The notes beneath the pieces are model-generated. The model saw only the letters and a list, made by a program, of their open reading frames with translations, ran no database searches and was not told the DNA's origin. The position numbers and the translations under genes were made by a program. A stretch of 17,806 bases of DNA. Source: JBMYQA01 sp049600855 (GTDB lineage: Bacteria; Bacteroidota; Bacteroidia; Cytophagales; Flammeovirgaceae). Shown here in pieces: positions 1 to 7,544 of the stretch. How positions within the stretch are numbered: position 1 is the stretch's first letter; each line of letters opens with the position of its first letter. The DNA is taken from contig JBMYQA010000110.1 of assembly GCA_049600855.1 (NCBI GenBank), positions 1 through 17,806 of the forward strand, read 5' to 3'.

Positions 1-105
1 ATGACAAAAAAGTCCTTTTTTTGCAGAATAACAAGCATTTTTTACAAAGTGAGAACTCCTGCTTATTTCTAAACGAAAATCCTAATGTTAGACAAGTTCT
101 ATTTG

Positions 106-113
106 TACTTTTG
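106..113 (+). promoter_or_regulatory. Candidate Bacteroidota -7 promoter element
   Basis: TACTTTTG is an exact match to the Bacteroidota -7 consensus TAnnTTTG. It ends 44 bp before the ATG of the SRPBCC gene. No clear TTG -33 element lies at the usual 19-21 bp spacing, so the call rests on the -7 match and position. The rest of bases 1-157 shows no convincing gene. Confidence 0.4.
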
Positions 114-157
114 TAAGATATGTATTTTTTCCAGTTTTTTATTCTCTTCTTTCACTT

Positions 158-625
158 ATGCCATTAATTGAACTCAAAACAATCATTAGTGCTCCTATCA
201 AACTTGTATTTGATTTATCAAGAGATATTGATTTTCATCAAAGTTCTATGAAAACTTCTAAAGAACAAGCTATTGCGGGAGTTACTACTGGATTAATTGA
301 GTTAGATGAGTCTGTAACTTGGCGGGCTAAACATTTTGGAATTTGGCAACATTTAACTTCAAAAATTACCGTGTTTAATTCACCTTACTACTTTGCAGAC
401 GAAATGCAAAAAGGAGCTTTCAAAGCTTTTCGACATGAGCATATTTTTACAAGACAAGATCACCAAACCATTATGATCGATAGGTTTCATTTTGAAAGTC
501 CGTTAGGAATATTAGGAAAAATGGCGAATATCCTATTTTTGACAAAGTATATGACCAAATTACTACGCACACGAAACGAACAACTAAAGGTAGAGGCTGA
601 GCGAAGGGCAAAATTGATGGAATAG
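158..625 (+). CDS. SRPBCC-fold (START/polyketide-cyclase-like) protein
   Basis: A 155-residue soluble protein without a signal peptide. It opens with a short beta strand followed by 'SAPIKLVFDLSRDIDFH', the usual start of SRPBCC/Bet v1-like ligand-binding proteins. Alternating strands follow (TWRAKHFGIWQHLTSKITVF, then FRHEHIF and MIDRFHFESPLG). The C-terminal amphipathic helix (about residues 120-152, rich in K, R and E) would cover the cavity. Relatives are often listed as SRPBCC family or cell-division-inhibitor-like proteins, but no ligand or reaction can be assigned from sequence. The ATG follows a -7 promoter match at a sensible distance. The next gene is on the same strand 83 bp downstream but has its own promoter candidate, so co-transcription is uncertain. 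The fold call is fairly sure; the function is unknown. Confidence 0.75.
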   Translation: MPLIELKTIISAPIKLVFDLSRDIDFHQSSMKTSKEQAIAGVTTGLIELDESVTWRAKHFGIWQHLTSKITVFNSPYYFADEMQKGAFKAFRHEHIFTRQDHQTIMIDRFHFESPLGILGKMANILFLTKYMTKLLRTRNEQLKVEAERRAKLME

Positions 626-658
626 GCAGATACCTACCTAAAATTCCTCCATTTTATA

Positions 659-666
659 TACCTTTG
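659..666 (+). promoter_or_regulatory. Candidate -7 promoter element for the M3 peptidase
   Basis: TACCTTTG matches TAnnTTTG exactly and ends 42 bp before the ATG at 709, almost the same distance as the first gene's candidate. A TTG -33 box is not seen at 19-21 bp upstream. Confidence 0.38.
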
Positions 667-708
667 AATCCTCGAATTTTACAAAAACAATCCTTACAAT
701 AATCAACT

Positions 709-2433
709 ATGAAAGTAGATATTGCCAAAAAACTCGAACGATCATTCATACCCAAAGACTTCAAACTTTCAGATTGGGAACAGTTAAAACCTTACTTTGA
801 TCAATTATTAGCACGCGAAATCAGTTCGAAAGAAGAACTGGAACAGTGGATGCTAGACAACAGTGAATTGAGTTCCGTACTTTCTGAAAATGTAGCTTGG
901 CGTTACATCAACATGACGTGTAATACCAAAGATGAAGCACTAGCTGATTTTTATAAACAGTTTGTTACGGAATTGCAACCCAAAATAGCCCCTTTAGATA
1001 ACCAGCTTGATCAGAAGTTATTAGGAAATACTCATTTTGATCAATTAACGGGTCGAGCTTATGAGATTTTAGGCAAACGCATTCGCAAAGATGTGGAAAT
1101 CTATCGAGAAGAAAATGTGCCTTTACAAGCAGAGCTCCGAGCAGAACAGCAACAATTTGGAGCCTTAAATGGTGCAATGACGGTAGAAATTGATGGGAAG
1201 GAAATGACCTTGCAACAAGCGGGTACTTTATTGGAATCGCAAGATCGAGCAAAACGCGAAGAAGCTTACCGAAAAATCCATGAAAGACGGTTACAAGATG
1301 CCGAAAAGCTAGACGAATTATTTTCTAGTTTAGTAAAAAAACGTGATAAAATCGCTAAAAATGCTGATTTTGCAAATTACCGCGACTATACCTTCAAATC
1401 TATGGGGCGGTTTGACTACACCCCTGAAGATTGTTTTCAATTTCACGATGCCATCCAAACAGCAATTGTACCTTTATTGAATGAGCTGGCCGAAAAGCGG
1501 AAACAAGATCTCAATTTATCGGAACTCAAGCCTTGGGATAAAAAGGTAGATGTTACAGGCAAACCGCCTTTGAAAGCCTTCGAAAATGTAGACCAGTTGA
1601 TTGACCAGTCTATTGAATGTTTTCATCGACTTGATCCATTTTTAGGGGAGTGCTTGGCGTATATGAAAACGCAAAAACACTTGGATTTAGATTCAAGAAT
1701 TGGAAAAGCTCCTGGAGGGTACAATTACCCACTCATGGAAACGGGGATTCCGTTCATCTTCATGAATGCCACTTCTACCGTGCGCGATTTAGTGACGCTC
1801 ATGCATGAAGGCGGACATGCCGTACATTCCATTCTTATCAAAGATTTGGATTTAGTGGGTTTCAAACACCTCACGCCTGAAATTGCAGAATTAGCGTCTA
1901 TGACCATGGAGTTATTGAGTATGGATCATTGGAATTTATTCTTTGAAGATGCAGAGGAATTGAAACGTGCCAAAGCCAATCATTTAGAAGATATTTTATC
2001 GGTACTTCCTTGGATTGCCACCATTGACAAATTCCAACATTGGATTTATGAAAACCCCAATCATACCATTGAAGAGCGTACAGCCGAATGGAACAATATC
2101 TTTAATGCATTTTCTGATGAGGTCACGGATTGGACGGGCTTAGCGCAATTTAGAGACATCAGTTGGCAGCGCCAAATTCATTTATTTGAATTCCCGTTTT
2201 ATTACATTGAATACGCTATTGCCCAACTCGGAGCAATTGCCATTTGGAAAAATTACCGTGAAAACCCTAAAAAAGCGCTGAACCAATACCTCGATGCACT
2301 CAAATTAGGTTACACCAAATCAATCGGGGAAATCTACGAAACGGCAGGCGTTCGTTTTGATTTTTCCGCAGCTTATATGCAAGAGTTAATTGATTTTGTA
2401 AGAAAAGAACTAGCCGCTATTCATGCCTCTTAA
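709..2433 (+). CDS. M3 family oligoendopeptidase (zinc metallopeptidase)
   Basis: A 574-residue protein of the thimet oligopeptidase/PepF (M3) type, which cleaves short peptides in the cytoplasm. The zinc motif HEGGH is at residues 366-370, with E367 as the catalytic base. 'AELASMTMELLSMDHW' about 28 residues later supplies the third zinc ligand (E394), matching the E-A-P-S-type helix of thimet oligopeptidase. The N-terminal half is helical and charged, as expected for the family's substrate-channel lid. The C-terminal part (FYYIEYAIAQLGAIAIWKNY, then GYTKSIGEIYETAGVRFDF) matches the M3 C-terminal region that closes the active site. Length is normal for bacterial M3B enzymes. There is no signal peptide, which agrees with intracellular peptide turnover. 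The catalytic residues are intact. The exact subfamily, PepF or a Bacteroidota-specific branch, is not settled. Confidence 0.93.
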   Translation: MKVDIAKKLERSFIPKDFKLSDWEQLKPYFDQLLAREISSKEELEQWMLDNSELSSVLSENVAWRYINMTCNTKDEALADFYKQFVTELQPKIAPLDNQLDQKLLGNTHFDQLTGRAYEILGKRIRKDVEIYREENVPLQAELRAEQQQFGALNGAMTVEIDGKEMTLQQAGTLLESQDRAKREEAYRKIHERRLQDAEKLDELFSSLVKKRDKIAKNADFANYRDYTFKSMGRFDYTPEDCFQFHDAIQTAIVPLLNELAEKRKQDLNLSELKPWDKKVDVTGKPPLKAFENVDQLIDQSIECFHRLDPFLGECLAYMKTQKHLDLDSRIGKAPGGYNYPLMETGIPFIFMNATSTVRDLVTLMHEGGHAVHSILIKDLDLVGFKHLTPEIAELASMTMELLSMDHWNLFFEDAEELKRAKANHLEDILSVLPWIATIDKFQHWIYENPNHTIEERTAEWNNIFNAFSDEVTDWTGLAQFRDISWQRQIHLFEFPFYYIEYAIAQLGAIAIWKNYRENPKKALNQYLDALKLGYTKSIGEIYETAGVRFDFSAAYMQELIDFVRKELAAIHAS

Positions 2434-2982
2434 TTTTTAGCTGCTTGTGTAAAACCTTACATCACTGAATACGACTAGTCGCATTACCCATTGTCTCATT
2501 CAACACTAGAATTAGGCAATGGGTATTCGTTTATAACAAAGTATCAATCATTTTTTATATCATAATCCCTAGTGCTTCACCAAATTAAAATTGACGGGTG
2601 ATCCAAGGATATACTTTCTCAATCTCTTCGTCAGAAAAATATCACGTACCTATAGTATGTTCAATTTTTCTTTCTTGATCTTGAGAAAGTAGTATCATGC
2701 CTAACCCATCATTTCAATATTGGTCAAGCACTAGAACTAATTTACTTTTTTATAGAAAGTGTAATCATATGCTGCACGCATACAAACGCTTATTTATCCC
2801 ATTTACACACATCACCCCCTAATTGTTCATATTTAGTTTATTTCATGTAAATATAGCGTTAAAATTCAATCTAAGTTTTTCAGCTTACTTAAGTAGAGAT
2901 ATTGTAATTGAGGGTGAGCGAAAACAAGCCTAGTTTAGTGGTGTAAAAGAAAAAAACTTACTCACTCCTAGTCTTACATGTT
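2434..2982. other. 549-bp non-coding stretch with inverted repeats and possible decayed frame
   Basis: No intact gene is supported here. A weak hairpin lies at 2485-2525 (TACCCATTG ... CAATGGGTA, 23-nt loop), placed where the peptidase mRNA could end but without a good T-run. ACTTTCTCAA at 2613-2622 and TTGAGAAAGT at 2681-2690 form a perfect 10-bp inverted repeat. On the minus strand, between about 2717 and 2585, a protein-like reading (NDGLGMILLSQDQERKIEHT, then after one in-frame TGA, YFSDEEIEKVYPWITRQF) suggests a gene remnant. A 41-codon ATG frame at 2697-2822 has no features supporting expression. Confidence 0.5.
2908..2938 (+). promoter_or_regulatory. Candidate -33/-7 promoter for the nuclease gene
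   Basis: TTG at 2908-2910, a 20-bp spacer, then TAGTTTAG at 2931-2938, one mismatch from TAnnTTTG. The -7 box ends 44 bp before the ATG at 2983, the same offset as the candidate at 106-113. Confidence 0.3.
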
Positions 2983-4410
2983 ATGTTCACCTTTACCCAA
3001 TCAAGAATTTATTTAGTTGCCTTTTTGGCATTATTTGCATTTGCTTGTACCGATCAAGATATCATTCCTGAAGATGAGTCTTTAGAAGATGTTGAGTTTT
3101 ATGAGATGCGCTTAGATGGCGAATTACCTGCCGCTACTTTTGATGGCGAAGAAGATGACGAAATGGGGAATGCCATTTTAAGAACTTCTAGCTTTACAGA
3201 AACTTTTGACAACTACTATAAAGGAAGTTATGCTGGAGCTAATGCTTACTTTAATTCTGGAACTTGGTATTTATCTGATGCCTTAACGGGCAGCAGCAGC
3301 CGTGACCGAAAGTATGGTTCACGTTCTGTTAGAATTCGAAATACAGGTTATGCCATTATGCAATTTAATATGGATCAGGGAATTGGTGCTGTTACGGTAA
3401 AGCATGCCAAATACGGCAGTGATGGAACAAGTAGATGGCGATTAATGGCTTCAACCAATAATGGAAGTAGTTGGTTTTATTTAGGTGCTGAATTCACTAC
3501 GAATTCGACTTCATTTAAAACAGCTACCATTAATGTAAATATTCCGAGTGCTGTACGAATTGGTATTCAAAAAACCGCTGGTGGTGGTAATCGAATTAAT
3601 ATTGATAATGTAGCCGTTACCAAATATTCAGGTTCTGGTGGTGGCGGTAGTGCTCCTGCAACGCGCGATAGCAACTTAACTTTTGGAAATCCTTCAAATG
3701 CTTCTACCTCATCTACGAATTACTTAGTTTCTAGAAATGAATATGCGTTGGCTTATAATGAAAGTAAGGGCACGCCAAAATGGGTAAGTTGGCACTTAAG
3801 TGATGCTTGGTTAGGCAGTGCTTCACGCAATGATAACTTTAGAGTAGATACCAGTTTGCCTAGCAATTTTTACCGTCCGAGCCACAGCGACTATACAGGT
3901 TCAGGGTTTGATCGCGGACATATATGTCCTTCTGCTGACCGTACTTATTCCACTTCAGCAAATTCGAATACCTTCTACATGAGTAACATTGGCCCTCAGG
4001 CTCCTAGAAACAACCAACAAACGTGGAGATACTTCGAAGAATATTGCAGAGATTTAGCAGAAGCAGGTTATGAGTTACACATTGTTGCAGGAGTTGCAGG
4101 GCGTGGCGGAACAGGCCGCAATGGTTACCGAACGACCATTGATGGTGGAAACATCGAAGTGCCTAGCTCTTTTTGGAAATCAGTGTTGGTATTGCCTAAT
4201 GGCTCAAGCGATGTGAGTCGAGTAGATTTGAATACCCGTATCATTACGGTGAATATCCCTAATAATGAAAGCATCAGCACAAACTGGGCAAGCTACCGAA
4301 CTTCTGTAAATACCATCGAAAGCTTAACAGGCTTAGATTTATTTAAAAATATTTCTAATTCTTATGAGAACACGCTAGAATCCAGAGTAGACAACGGCCC
4401 TACTCAATAA
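2983..4410 (+). CDS. Lipoprotein DNA/RNA non-specific endonuclease with N-terminal beta-rich domain
   Basis: A 475-residue exported nuclease of the NUC1/NucA (Serratia nuclease) family. Residues 1-21 form a lipoprotein signal ending LFAFA before C22, followed by an acidic stretch (TDQDIIPEDES) of the kind linked to surface exposure in Bacteroidota. Residues about 70-215 look like a beta-sandwich (TFDNYYKGSY ... INIDNVAVTKY) of unknown ligand. A Gly/Ser linker (216-223) leads to the nuclease domain. The DRGH signature is at 310-313 with H313 as general base. N344 and E352 sit in N-Q-Q-T-W-R-Y-F-E, matching the metal-binding Asn and the conserved Glu of Serratia nuclease by spacing. The tail (SVNTIESLTGLDLF) is also typical. 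Likely roles are DNA scavenging, matrix turnover or attack on foreign DNA. It stands alone; no inhibitor gene is adjacent, and export may make one unnecessary. Confidence 0.92.
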   Translation: MFTFTQSRIYLVAFLALFAFACTDQDIIPEDESLEDVEFYEMRLDGELPAATFDGEEDDEMGNAILRTSSFTETFDNYYKGSYAGANAYFNSGTWYLSDALTGSSSRDRKYGSRSVRIRNTGYAIMQFNMDQGIGAVTVKHAKYGSDGTSRWRLMASTNNGSSWFYLGAEFTTNSTSFKTATINVNIPSAVRIGIQKTAGGGNRINIDNVAVTKYSGSGGGGSAPATRDSNLTFGNPSNASTSSTNYLVSRNEYALAYNESKGTPKWVSWHLSDAWLGSASRNDNFRVDTSLPSNFYRPSHSDYTGSGFDRGHICPSADRTYSTSANSNTFYMSNIGPQAPRNNQQTWRYFEEYCRDLAEAGYELHIVAGVAGRGGTGRNGYRTTIDGGNIEVPSSFWKSVLVLPNGSSDVSRVDLNTRIITVNIPNNESISTNWASYRTSVNTIESLTGLDLFKNISNSYENTLESRVDNGPTQ

Positions 4411-4448
4411 GAAAAAGAATAACTATGTTGTGTGTGTGAATCTAAATT

Positions 4449-4480
4449 GCCTTCTGAATAGTCATTCAGGGGGCTTTTTT
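4449..4480 (+). terminator. Rho-independent terminator of the nuclease gene
   Basis: GCCTTCTGAAT (4449-4459), loop AGTC, ATTCAGGGGGC (4464-4474) forms an 11-bp stem with two T-G wobbles, followed directly by six T residues. It lies 38 bp after the nuclease stop codon. The opposite strand has no T-run, so it acts rightward only. Confidence 0.9.
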
Positions 4481-4486
4481 AATTAA

Positions 4487-5056
4487 TCATCTCCCATCCC
4501 GAAATCGCTTTGCTCCAATCAACACTTGATAGGCAGGCACTAATGCAAATTCTTCCAACTCCCAAACAATGGGTTTGCCTACTTTTCGGGATAAGTGAAT
4601 CACCCGATTTTCCCCAACATACACGCCTAAATGTGCTCCCCAAGGTTGGTGATCTTTTTTGAAAAATAAGATATCTAATGGTTCCAGCTTTTCACTTAGG
4701 GTAGAATAGGCTTGATCTTCCCACAATTCTTTGGAGCGGAGATCAGGTACCAGTTTGCCATTATAACGGAGCAAGGCATACGCAAACACTTGGCAATTGG
4801 CTCCAGTAGCCTGCATATCGTGGGTTTCTCCATTCGGAATAATCCTTGGGTTGTAGTTGATATTCATGTACCACGTTGGAATGGCAAAGGGAAAGTAAGG
4901 TAAGTGTTGATCAAGCATAGTTTCTGGGGATTTAGTAAATAGATAGCTATACTCACGTGATTCCAATCCATAAGTTTCAGTGCGCCTCTTCAAAATTGAA
5001 GTTTTATAAGACCGTTTTCCATTTCCCAAAACATCCTGTAACTTAGTTAGGTGCAC
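4487..5056 (-). CDS. NlpC/P60-like cysteine peptidase-fold protein
   Basis: A 189-residue protein with the NlpC/P60 pattern in its second half. C88 lies in 'GANCQVFAYALLRYNG', like the D-C-S-G-F catalytic loop. 'LEPLDILFF' is the L-x-P-G-D-L-x-F-F strand, H142 lies in 'GAHLGVYVGENRVIHLS', and H154 is in the following strand. Family members hydrolyse peptide-type bonds, often in cell-wall peptides. Here no signal peptide or wall-binding domain is seen, so a cytoplasmic or non-wall substrate is possible. The first 45 residues are basic and lack a known domain; a start at Met47 is the main alternative, though the frame is open from 5056. The gene is divergent from the Gre-like gene with only 25 bp between starts. 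A poor -7 match (TTTATTTG on this strand, 5097-5104) lies inside that neighbour. Confidence 0.72.
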   Translation of the reverse strand: MHLTKLQDVLGNGKRSYKTSILKRRTETYGLESREYSYLFTKSPETMLDQHLPYFPFAIPTWYMNINYNPRIIPNGETHDMQATGANCQVFAYALLRYNGKLVPDLRSKELWEDQAYSTLSEKLEPLDILFFKKDHQPWGAHLGVYVGENRVIHLSRKVGKPIVWELEEFALVPAYQVLIGAKRFRDGR

Positions 5057-5081
5057 TTTATTTAATAACCTTGATTACCAC

Positions 5082-5540
5082 ATGTCTATTCAGAGTCAAA
5101 TAAAAGCCGCCCTTTTTCAACATTGCCAAACCTATGTAGATGAGCGTATTGACCGCATAAAAACCGCCATTCAAACGGCACAAAATGCGGCCAACGAAGA
5201 ATCTAAAAGCAGTATGGGCGATAAATATGAAACCACCAGAGCAATGATGCATCTTGAAAAAGAAAAACTCATGGGACAATTACAAGAAGCCGCCCAATTG
5301 AAGAAAACACTGGCTCAAATTACCCCAAAAGTAAGCACGATCATTCAGCTGGGAAGTTTAGTAAAAACCCAAGCGGGCACTTACTATTTAGCGGTGAGTA
5401 TCGGCAAAGTACAATTGGATGGCACTGCTTACTTTGTCATTTCTCCAGCTTCGCCCATTGGTAAAGCATTGCTTGGCAAGCAAATGAATGATGAAGTCAA
5501 CTTTAATGGGAGGAAACTCATTATTCAAGCAGTTGATTAA
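5082..5540 (+). CDS. GreA/GreB-like coiled-coil plus FKBP-like protein
   Basis: A 152-residue protein built like a transcript-cleavage factor. Residues about 4-44 and 53-80 form two charged helices that could pair as a coiled-coil hairpin. The tip carries GDKYET (46-51), in which D47 and E50 have the same D-x-x-E spacing as the catalytic tip pair D41/E44 of E. coli GreA (in G-D-L-K-E-N). The C-terminal part (about 85-152) is beta-rich and contains SPIGKALLGKQMNDEV, very close to the S-P-I-G-x-A-L-x-G-K-x-x-G-D-x-V signature of the GreA C-terminal domain. From memory, relatives across Bacteroidota are often labelled 3-oxoacyl-ACP synthase; nothing here resembles a thiolase fold. The role is inferred: binding in the RNA polymerase secondary channel. 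The last 20 bp overlap the end of the convergent GH5 gene. Confidence 0.75.
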   Translation: MSIQSQIKAALFQHCQTYVDERIDRIKTAIQTAQNAANEESKSSMGDKYETTRAMMHLEKEKLMGQLQEAAQLKKTLAQITPKVSTIIQLGSLVKTQAGTYYLAVSIGKVQLDGTAYFVISPASPIGKALLGKQMNDEVNFNGRKLIIQAVD

Positions 5541-6759
5541 ACTGGTCAAGTTGTGTAGTAAATGCTTGAATGACACGCAGTGTAGATTCATCAGAATCAT
5601 AGATTGAATACCAGCCTTGGTGCTCATGTGGAGGATCTCCTGTAAGCTCATCGCCGATCTTCCATAAACCTTTAGGTGCCTTGGGTCTGCCCTCCCCTGC
5701 CCAAGCCCAAAAATTTGCCCCAGCAATGAGTCGATCGTTTTTGACCTGATCAACGATGTAACGAAATACATCCTTAAAAAATAGATCCCGCATGGTCGTT
5801 GTTGCCCGATCATCATAACTCCCATGATCGCGAGCGATTCCAAACTCTTCTAACACCAATGGTTTTTTCAACGGAGCTACTTTTTTCAATTGGCTGTCGA
5901 GGTAATGCAAACAGGCTTGTTTCGCTTTCGGGTACGTTTGAGGCTCCTTAGGATCATACCATCCCCAGTTTTGTATCCAACAATGAATGGTTACATAATC
6001 AATCGCATCTGCTAAATGATCTTCGTAGACATCAACACCATTAACTTCAGGGTGCGTCGTATCCCCTTCACTTCCTAATGAAACTAAGTGATTGGCAGCT
6101 AAGGATTTGATAAGCTGAGCTGATTCACGAATCCATTTCAAATACGATTTGCGATGTAATGATGCTCTAGGTTCATTAGCCAATTGCCAAGCCATAATGG
6201 TAGGATCATCGCGATAAGCAAGTTGGTTTAGCGTATTTGTGCGACAAATCAACTGCCTTATTGCTTCATGGTACCAATGTATGGCTTGCTGATTTGCATA
6301 AAATGTTGAGGTATACACTTGATACGTCCACCATTCGCCACCTCTCATTGGAGGTGGATAGGGTATTTTTGAGCCATCTTGCCACGAAATGTATTGGCTC
6401 ATTCCTCCCGACCACGGCCAAAAATTATTCAAGCATAAAACGGCATGCATATTCCGTTTAGCCATTTCTACTAATAAAAAATCCAAGCCAACTAAATAGG
6501 TTTCATCTAACACAGCAGGCTTATTTTGGATGGCAGGTACAATGCGCAAAGGTTCCGAACTTGGGCCTTCGGTTAATGCCATAATGCGAAGATTTGTAAT
6601 GCCCAAAGTAGCTAAATGATCCAACTCTCGCAGCAATCTTTTCGGATTTTCTACGGCTAAATTCACGGCCGACCAAAAGTTGGTACCAATAAAATAATAG
6701 GGATGGTCATTTTTGAAAAACTTCCCTTGGTGTACACGTATGAATGGCGTATCAAACAT
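5521..6759 (-). CDS. Glycoside hydrolase family 5-type enzyme (beta-mannanase-like)
   Basis: A 412-residue TIM-barrel glycosidase resembling GH5 subfamily 7 endo-beta-mannanases. The N-terminal strand 'KNDHPYYFIGTNFWSA' and 'NLRIMA' are typical of beta-1 and beta-2. The acid/base glutamate is E196 in WQLANEPR. The nucleophile is at LVLEEFG (most likely E305). Aromatic residues W261, W265 and W267 after 'VTIHC', and W351 in 'GANFWAWAGEGRP', suit a sugar-binding cleft. There is no signal peptide, so it may act in the cytoplasm on imported oligosaccharides, unlike secreted mannanases; a missed upstream start is unlikely because only 11 bp separate it from the TetR gene. It is the second gene of a TetR-GH5 operon, which implies control by that regulator. 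Substrate is not proven. Confidence 0.85.
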   Translation of the reverse strand: MFDTPFIRVHQGKFFKNDHPYYFIGTNFWSAVNLAVENPKRLLRELDHLATLGITNLRIMALTEGPSSEPLRIVPAIQNKPAVLDETYLVGLDFLLVEMAKRNMHAVLCLNNFWPWSGGMSQYISWQDGSKIPYPPPMRGGEWWTYQVYTSTFYANQQAIHWYHEAIRQLICRTNTLNQLAYRDDPTIMAWQLANEPRASLHRKSYLKWIRESAQLIKSLAANHLVSLGSEGDTTHPEVNGVDVYEDHLADAIDYVTIHCWIQNWGWYDPKEPQTYPKAKQACLHYLDSQLKKVAPLKKPLVLEEFGIARDHGSYDDRATTTMRDLFFKDVFRYIVDQVKNDRLIAGANFWAWAGEGRPKAPKGLWKIGDELTGDPPHEHQGWYSIYDSDESTLRVIQAFTTQLDQFNQLLE

Positions 6760-6770
6760 GTAATGGAGAT

Positions 6771-7406
6771 TTATAATGCTCTTAATATGGGATAATTGGG
6801 CACTACCGCTTCAATTTCTTTATATGCAATCTTGGCTAAAATAGCTTGGCGTTCCGCTTTATCATAATCGAGCGTTTTTAGCAGAAGTTTAAAATGCGAA
6901 CGAATCATTTGCTGTTGATCGAATGCTTGTCCATGAATGTATTGATCCCCTATTGCTTGCAAAAAGCCTAAAATCATGGAAATGATAATTTCCAATTCCT
7001 CTTCAGTTTCTACTTTTCCCAATTGCTTCACCCGATCCATCATGTTTGAATGAATCACCTTGGAGACGCGATACGAACGAAAAGCCACCAAATAAAGCTC
7101 GGCATGTCTTGTGTTTTCCAATAAAGAAAAATAATACCAGCACAATTCATGAAAAAGTGCCATTTCAGGACTATGATTGTAATCCCGTTCAATCAATTCC
7201 CTCACTTTTTCTATAATTGTTAGTGCAATATGCAATAAGATATCTTCCTTATTCTGAAAAAAATGATAGAGCGTACTATTCCGAATACCACAACATTGAA
7301 TAATCATTCGAGTGGTCGTTTTCTGATAACCATGCTCTTGAAGGAGTTCTCGTGTTACTTTTAAGATTTTTGTTCTAGTTTCTGCAGCGTGTTGTGCTCT
7401 TTTCAT
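6771..7406 (-). CDS. TetR/AcrR family transcriptional regulator
   Basis: A 211-residue one-component regulator. The N-terminal domain reads 'ETRTKILKVTRELLQEHGYQ' (helix 1), then 'TTTRMIIQCCGIRNSTLYHFFQNKEDIL' (residues about 30-57), the TetR helix-turn-helix with the hallmark L-Y-x-x-F-x-N-K-E. The remaining 150 residues are helical ligand-binding and dimer domain with no named subfamily. It is the first gene of a leftward pair with the GH5 gene (11-bp gap) and is divergent from the desaturase-family gene 167 bp away. That layout is typical of TetR repressors controlling both their own operon and the divergent gene. Two palindromes sit in the shared region, the stronger at 7542-7557. The inducer is unknown; a lipid or a glycan product are both possible given the neighbours. 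Confidence 0.92.
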   Translation of the reverse strand: MKRAQHAAETRTKILKVTRELLQEHGYQKTTTRMIIQCCGIRNSTLYHFFQNKEDILLHIALTIIEKVRELIERDYNHSPEMALFHELCWYYFSLLENTRHAELYLVAFRSYRVSKVIHSNMMDRVKQLGKVETEEELEIIISMILGFLQAIGDQYIHGQAFDQQQMIRSHFKLLLKTLDYDKAERQAILAKIAYKEIEAVVPNYPILRAL

Positions 7407-7446
7407 GTAATTTATTCTTGATTCTGATTGCTTCGTTATCGTACTT

Positions 7447-7459
7447 TTCTTAGTAAGAA
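7447..7459. promoter_or_regulatory. Second small palindrome in the TetR divergon
   Basis: TTCTTA-G-TAAGAA is a perfect 6+1+6 inverted repeat, 41 bp upstream of the TetR start codon. It could be an autoregulatory operator. It is unlike the 16-bp palindrome in sequence, so the same regulator would not obviously bind both. Confidence 0.25.
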
Positions 7460-7536
7460 GCTGCTAAAATGCCTATTTAGGAGGGGCAATCTAAAAAAAA
7501 CCTTGCGGAAGCTTCGGAAAAAGGATAAAAATATTT

Positions 7537-7544
7537 TACTTTTG
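7537..7544 (+). promoter_or_regulatory. Candidate -7 promoter element of the desaturase-family gene
   Basis: TACTTTTG matches TAnnTTTG exactly and ends 29 bp before the ATG at 7574. A weak TTC at 7513-7515 lies 21 bp upstream in the -33 position. The element overlaps the start of the 16-bp palindrome. Confidence 0.45.

Noticed and set aside
1..72. 23-codon ATG frame at the left edge
   Set aside because: It is very short, Lys/Phe-rich as expected from A and T runs, and lacks any feature of a real peptide. It could be the tail of a gene outside the window, but this cannot be told.
2697..2822. 41-codon ATG frame in the long gap before the nuclease gene
   Set aside because: No promoter, ribosome site or protein-like pattern; it overlaps the possible decayed frame on the other strand.
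2983..4410. Nuclease as a toxin of a toxin-immunity or contact-dependent system
   Set aside because: No immunity gene, delivery domain or repeat region is adjacent; a lipoprotein signal and a strong terminator point to a stand-alone enzyme.
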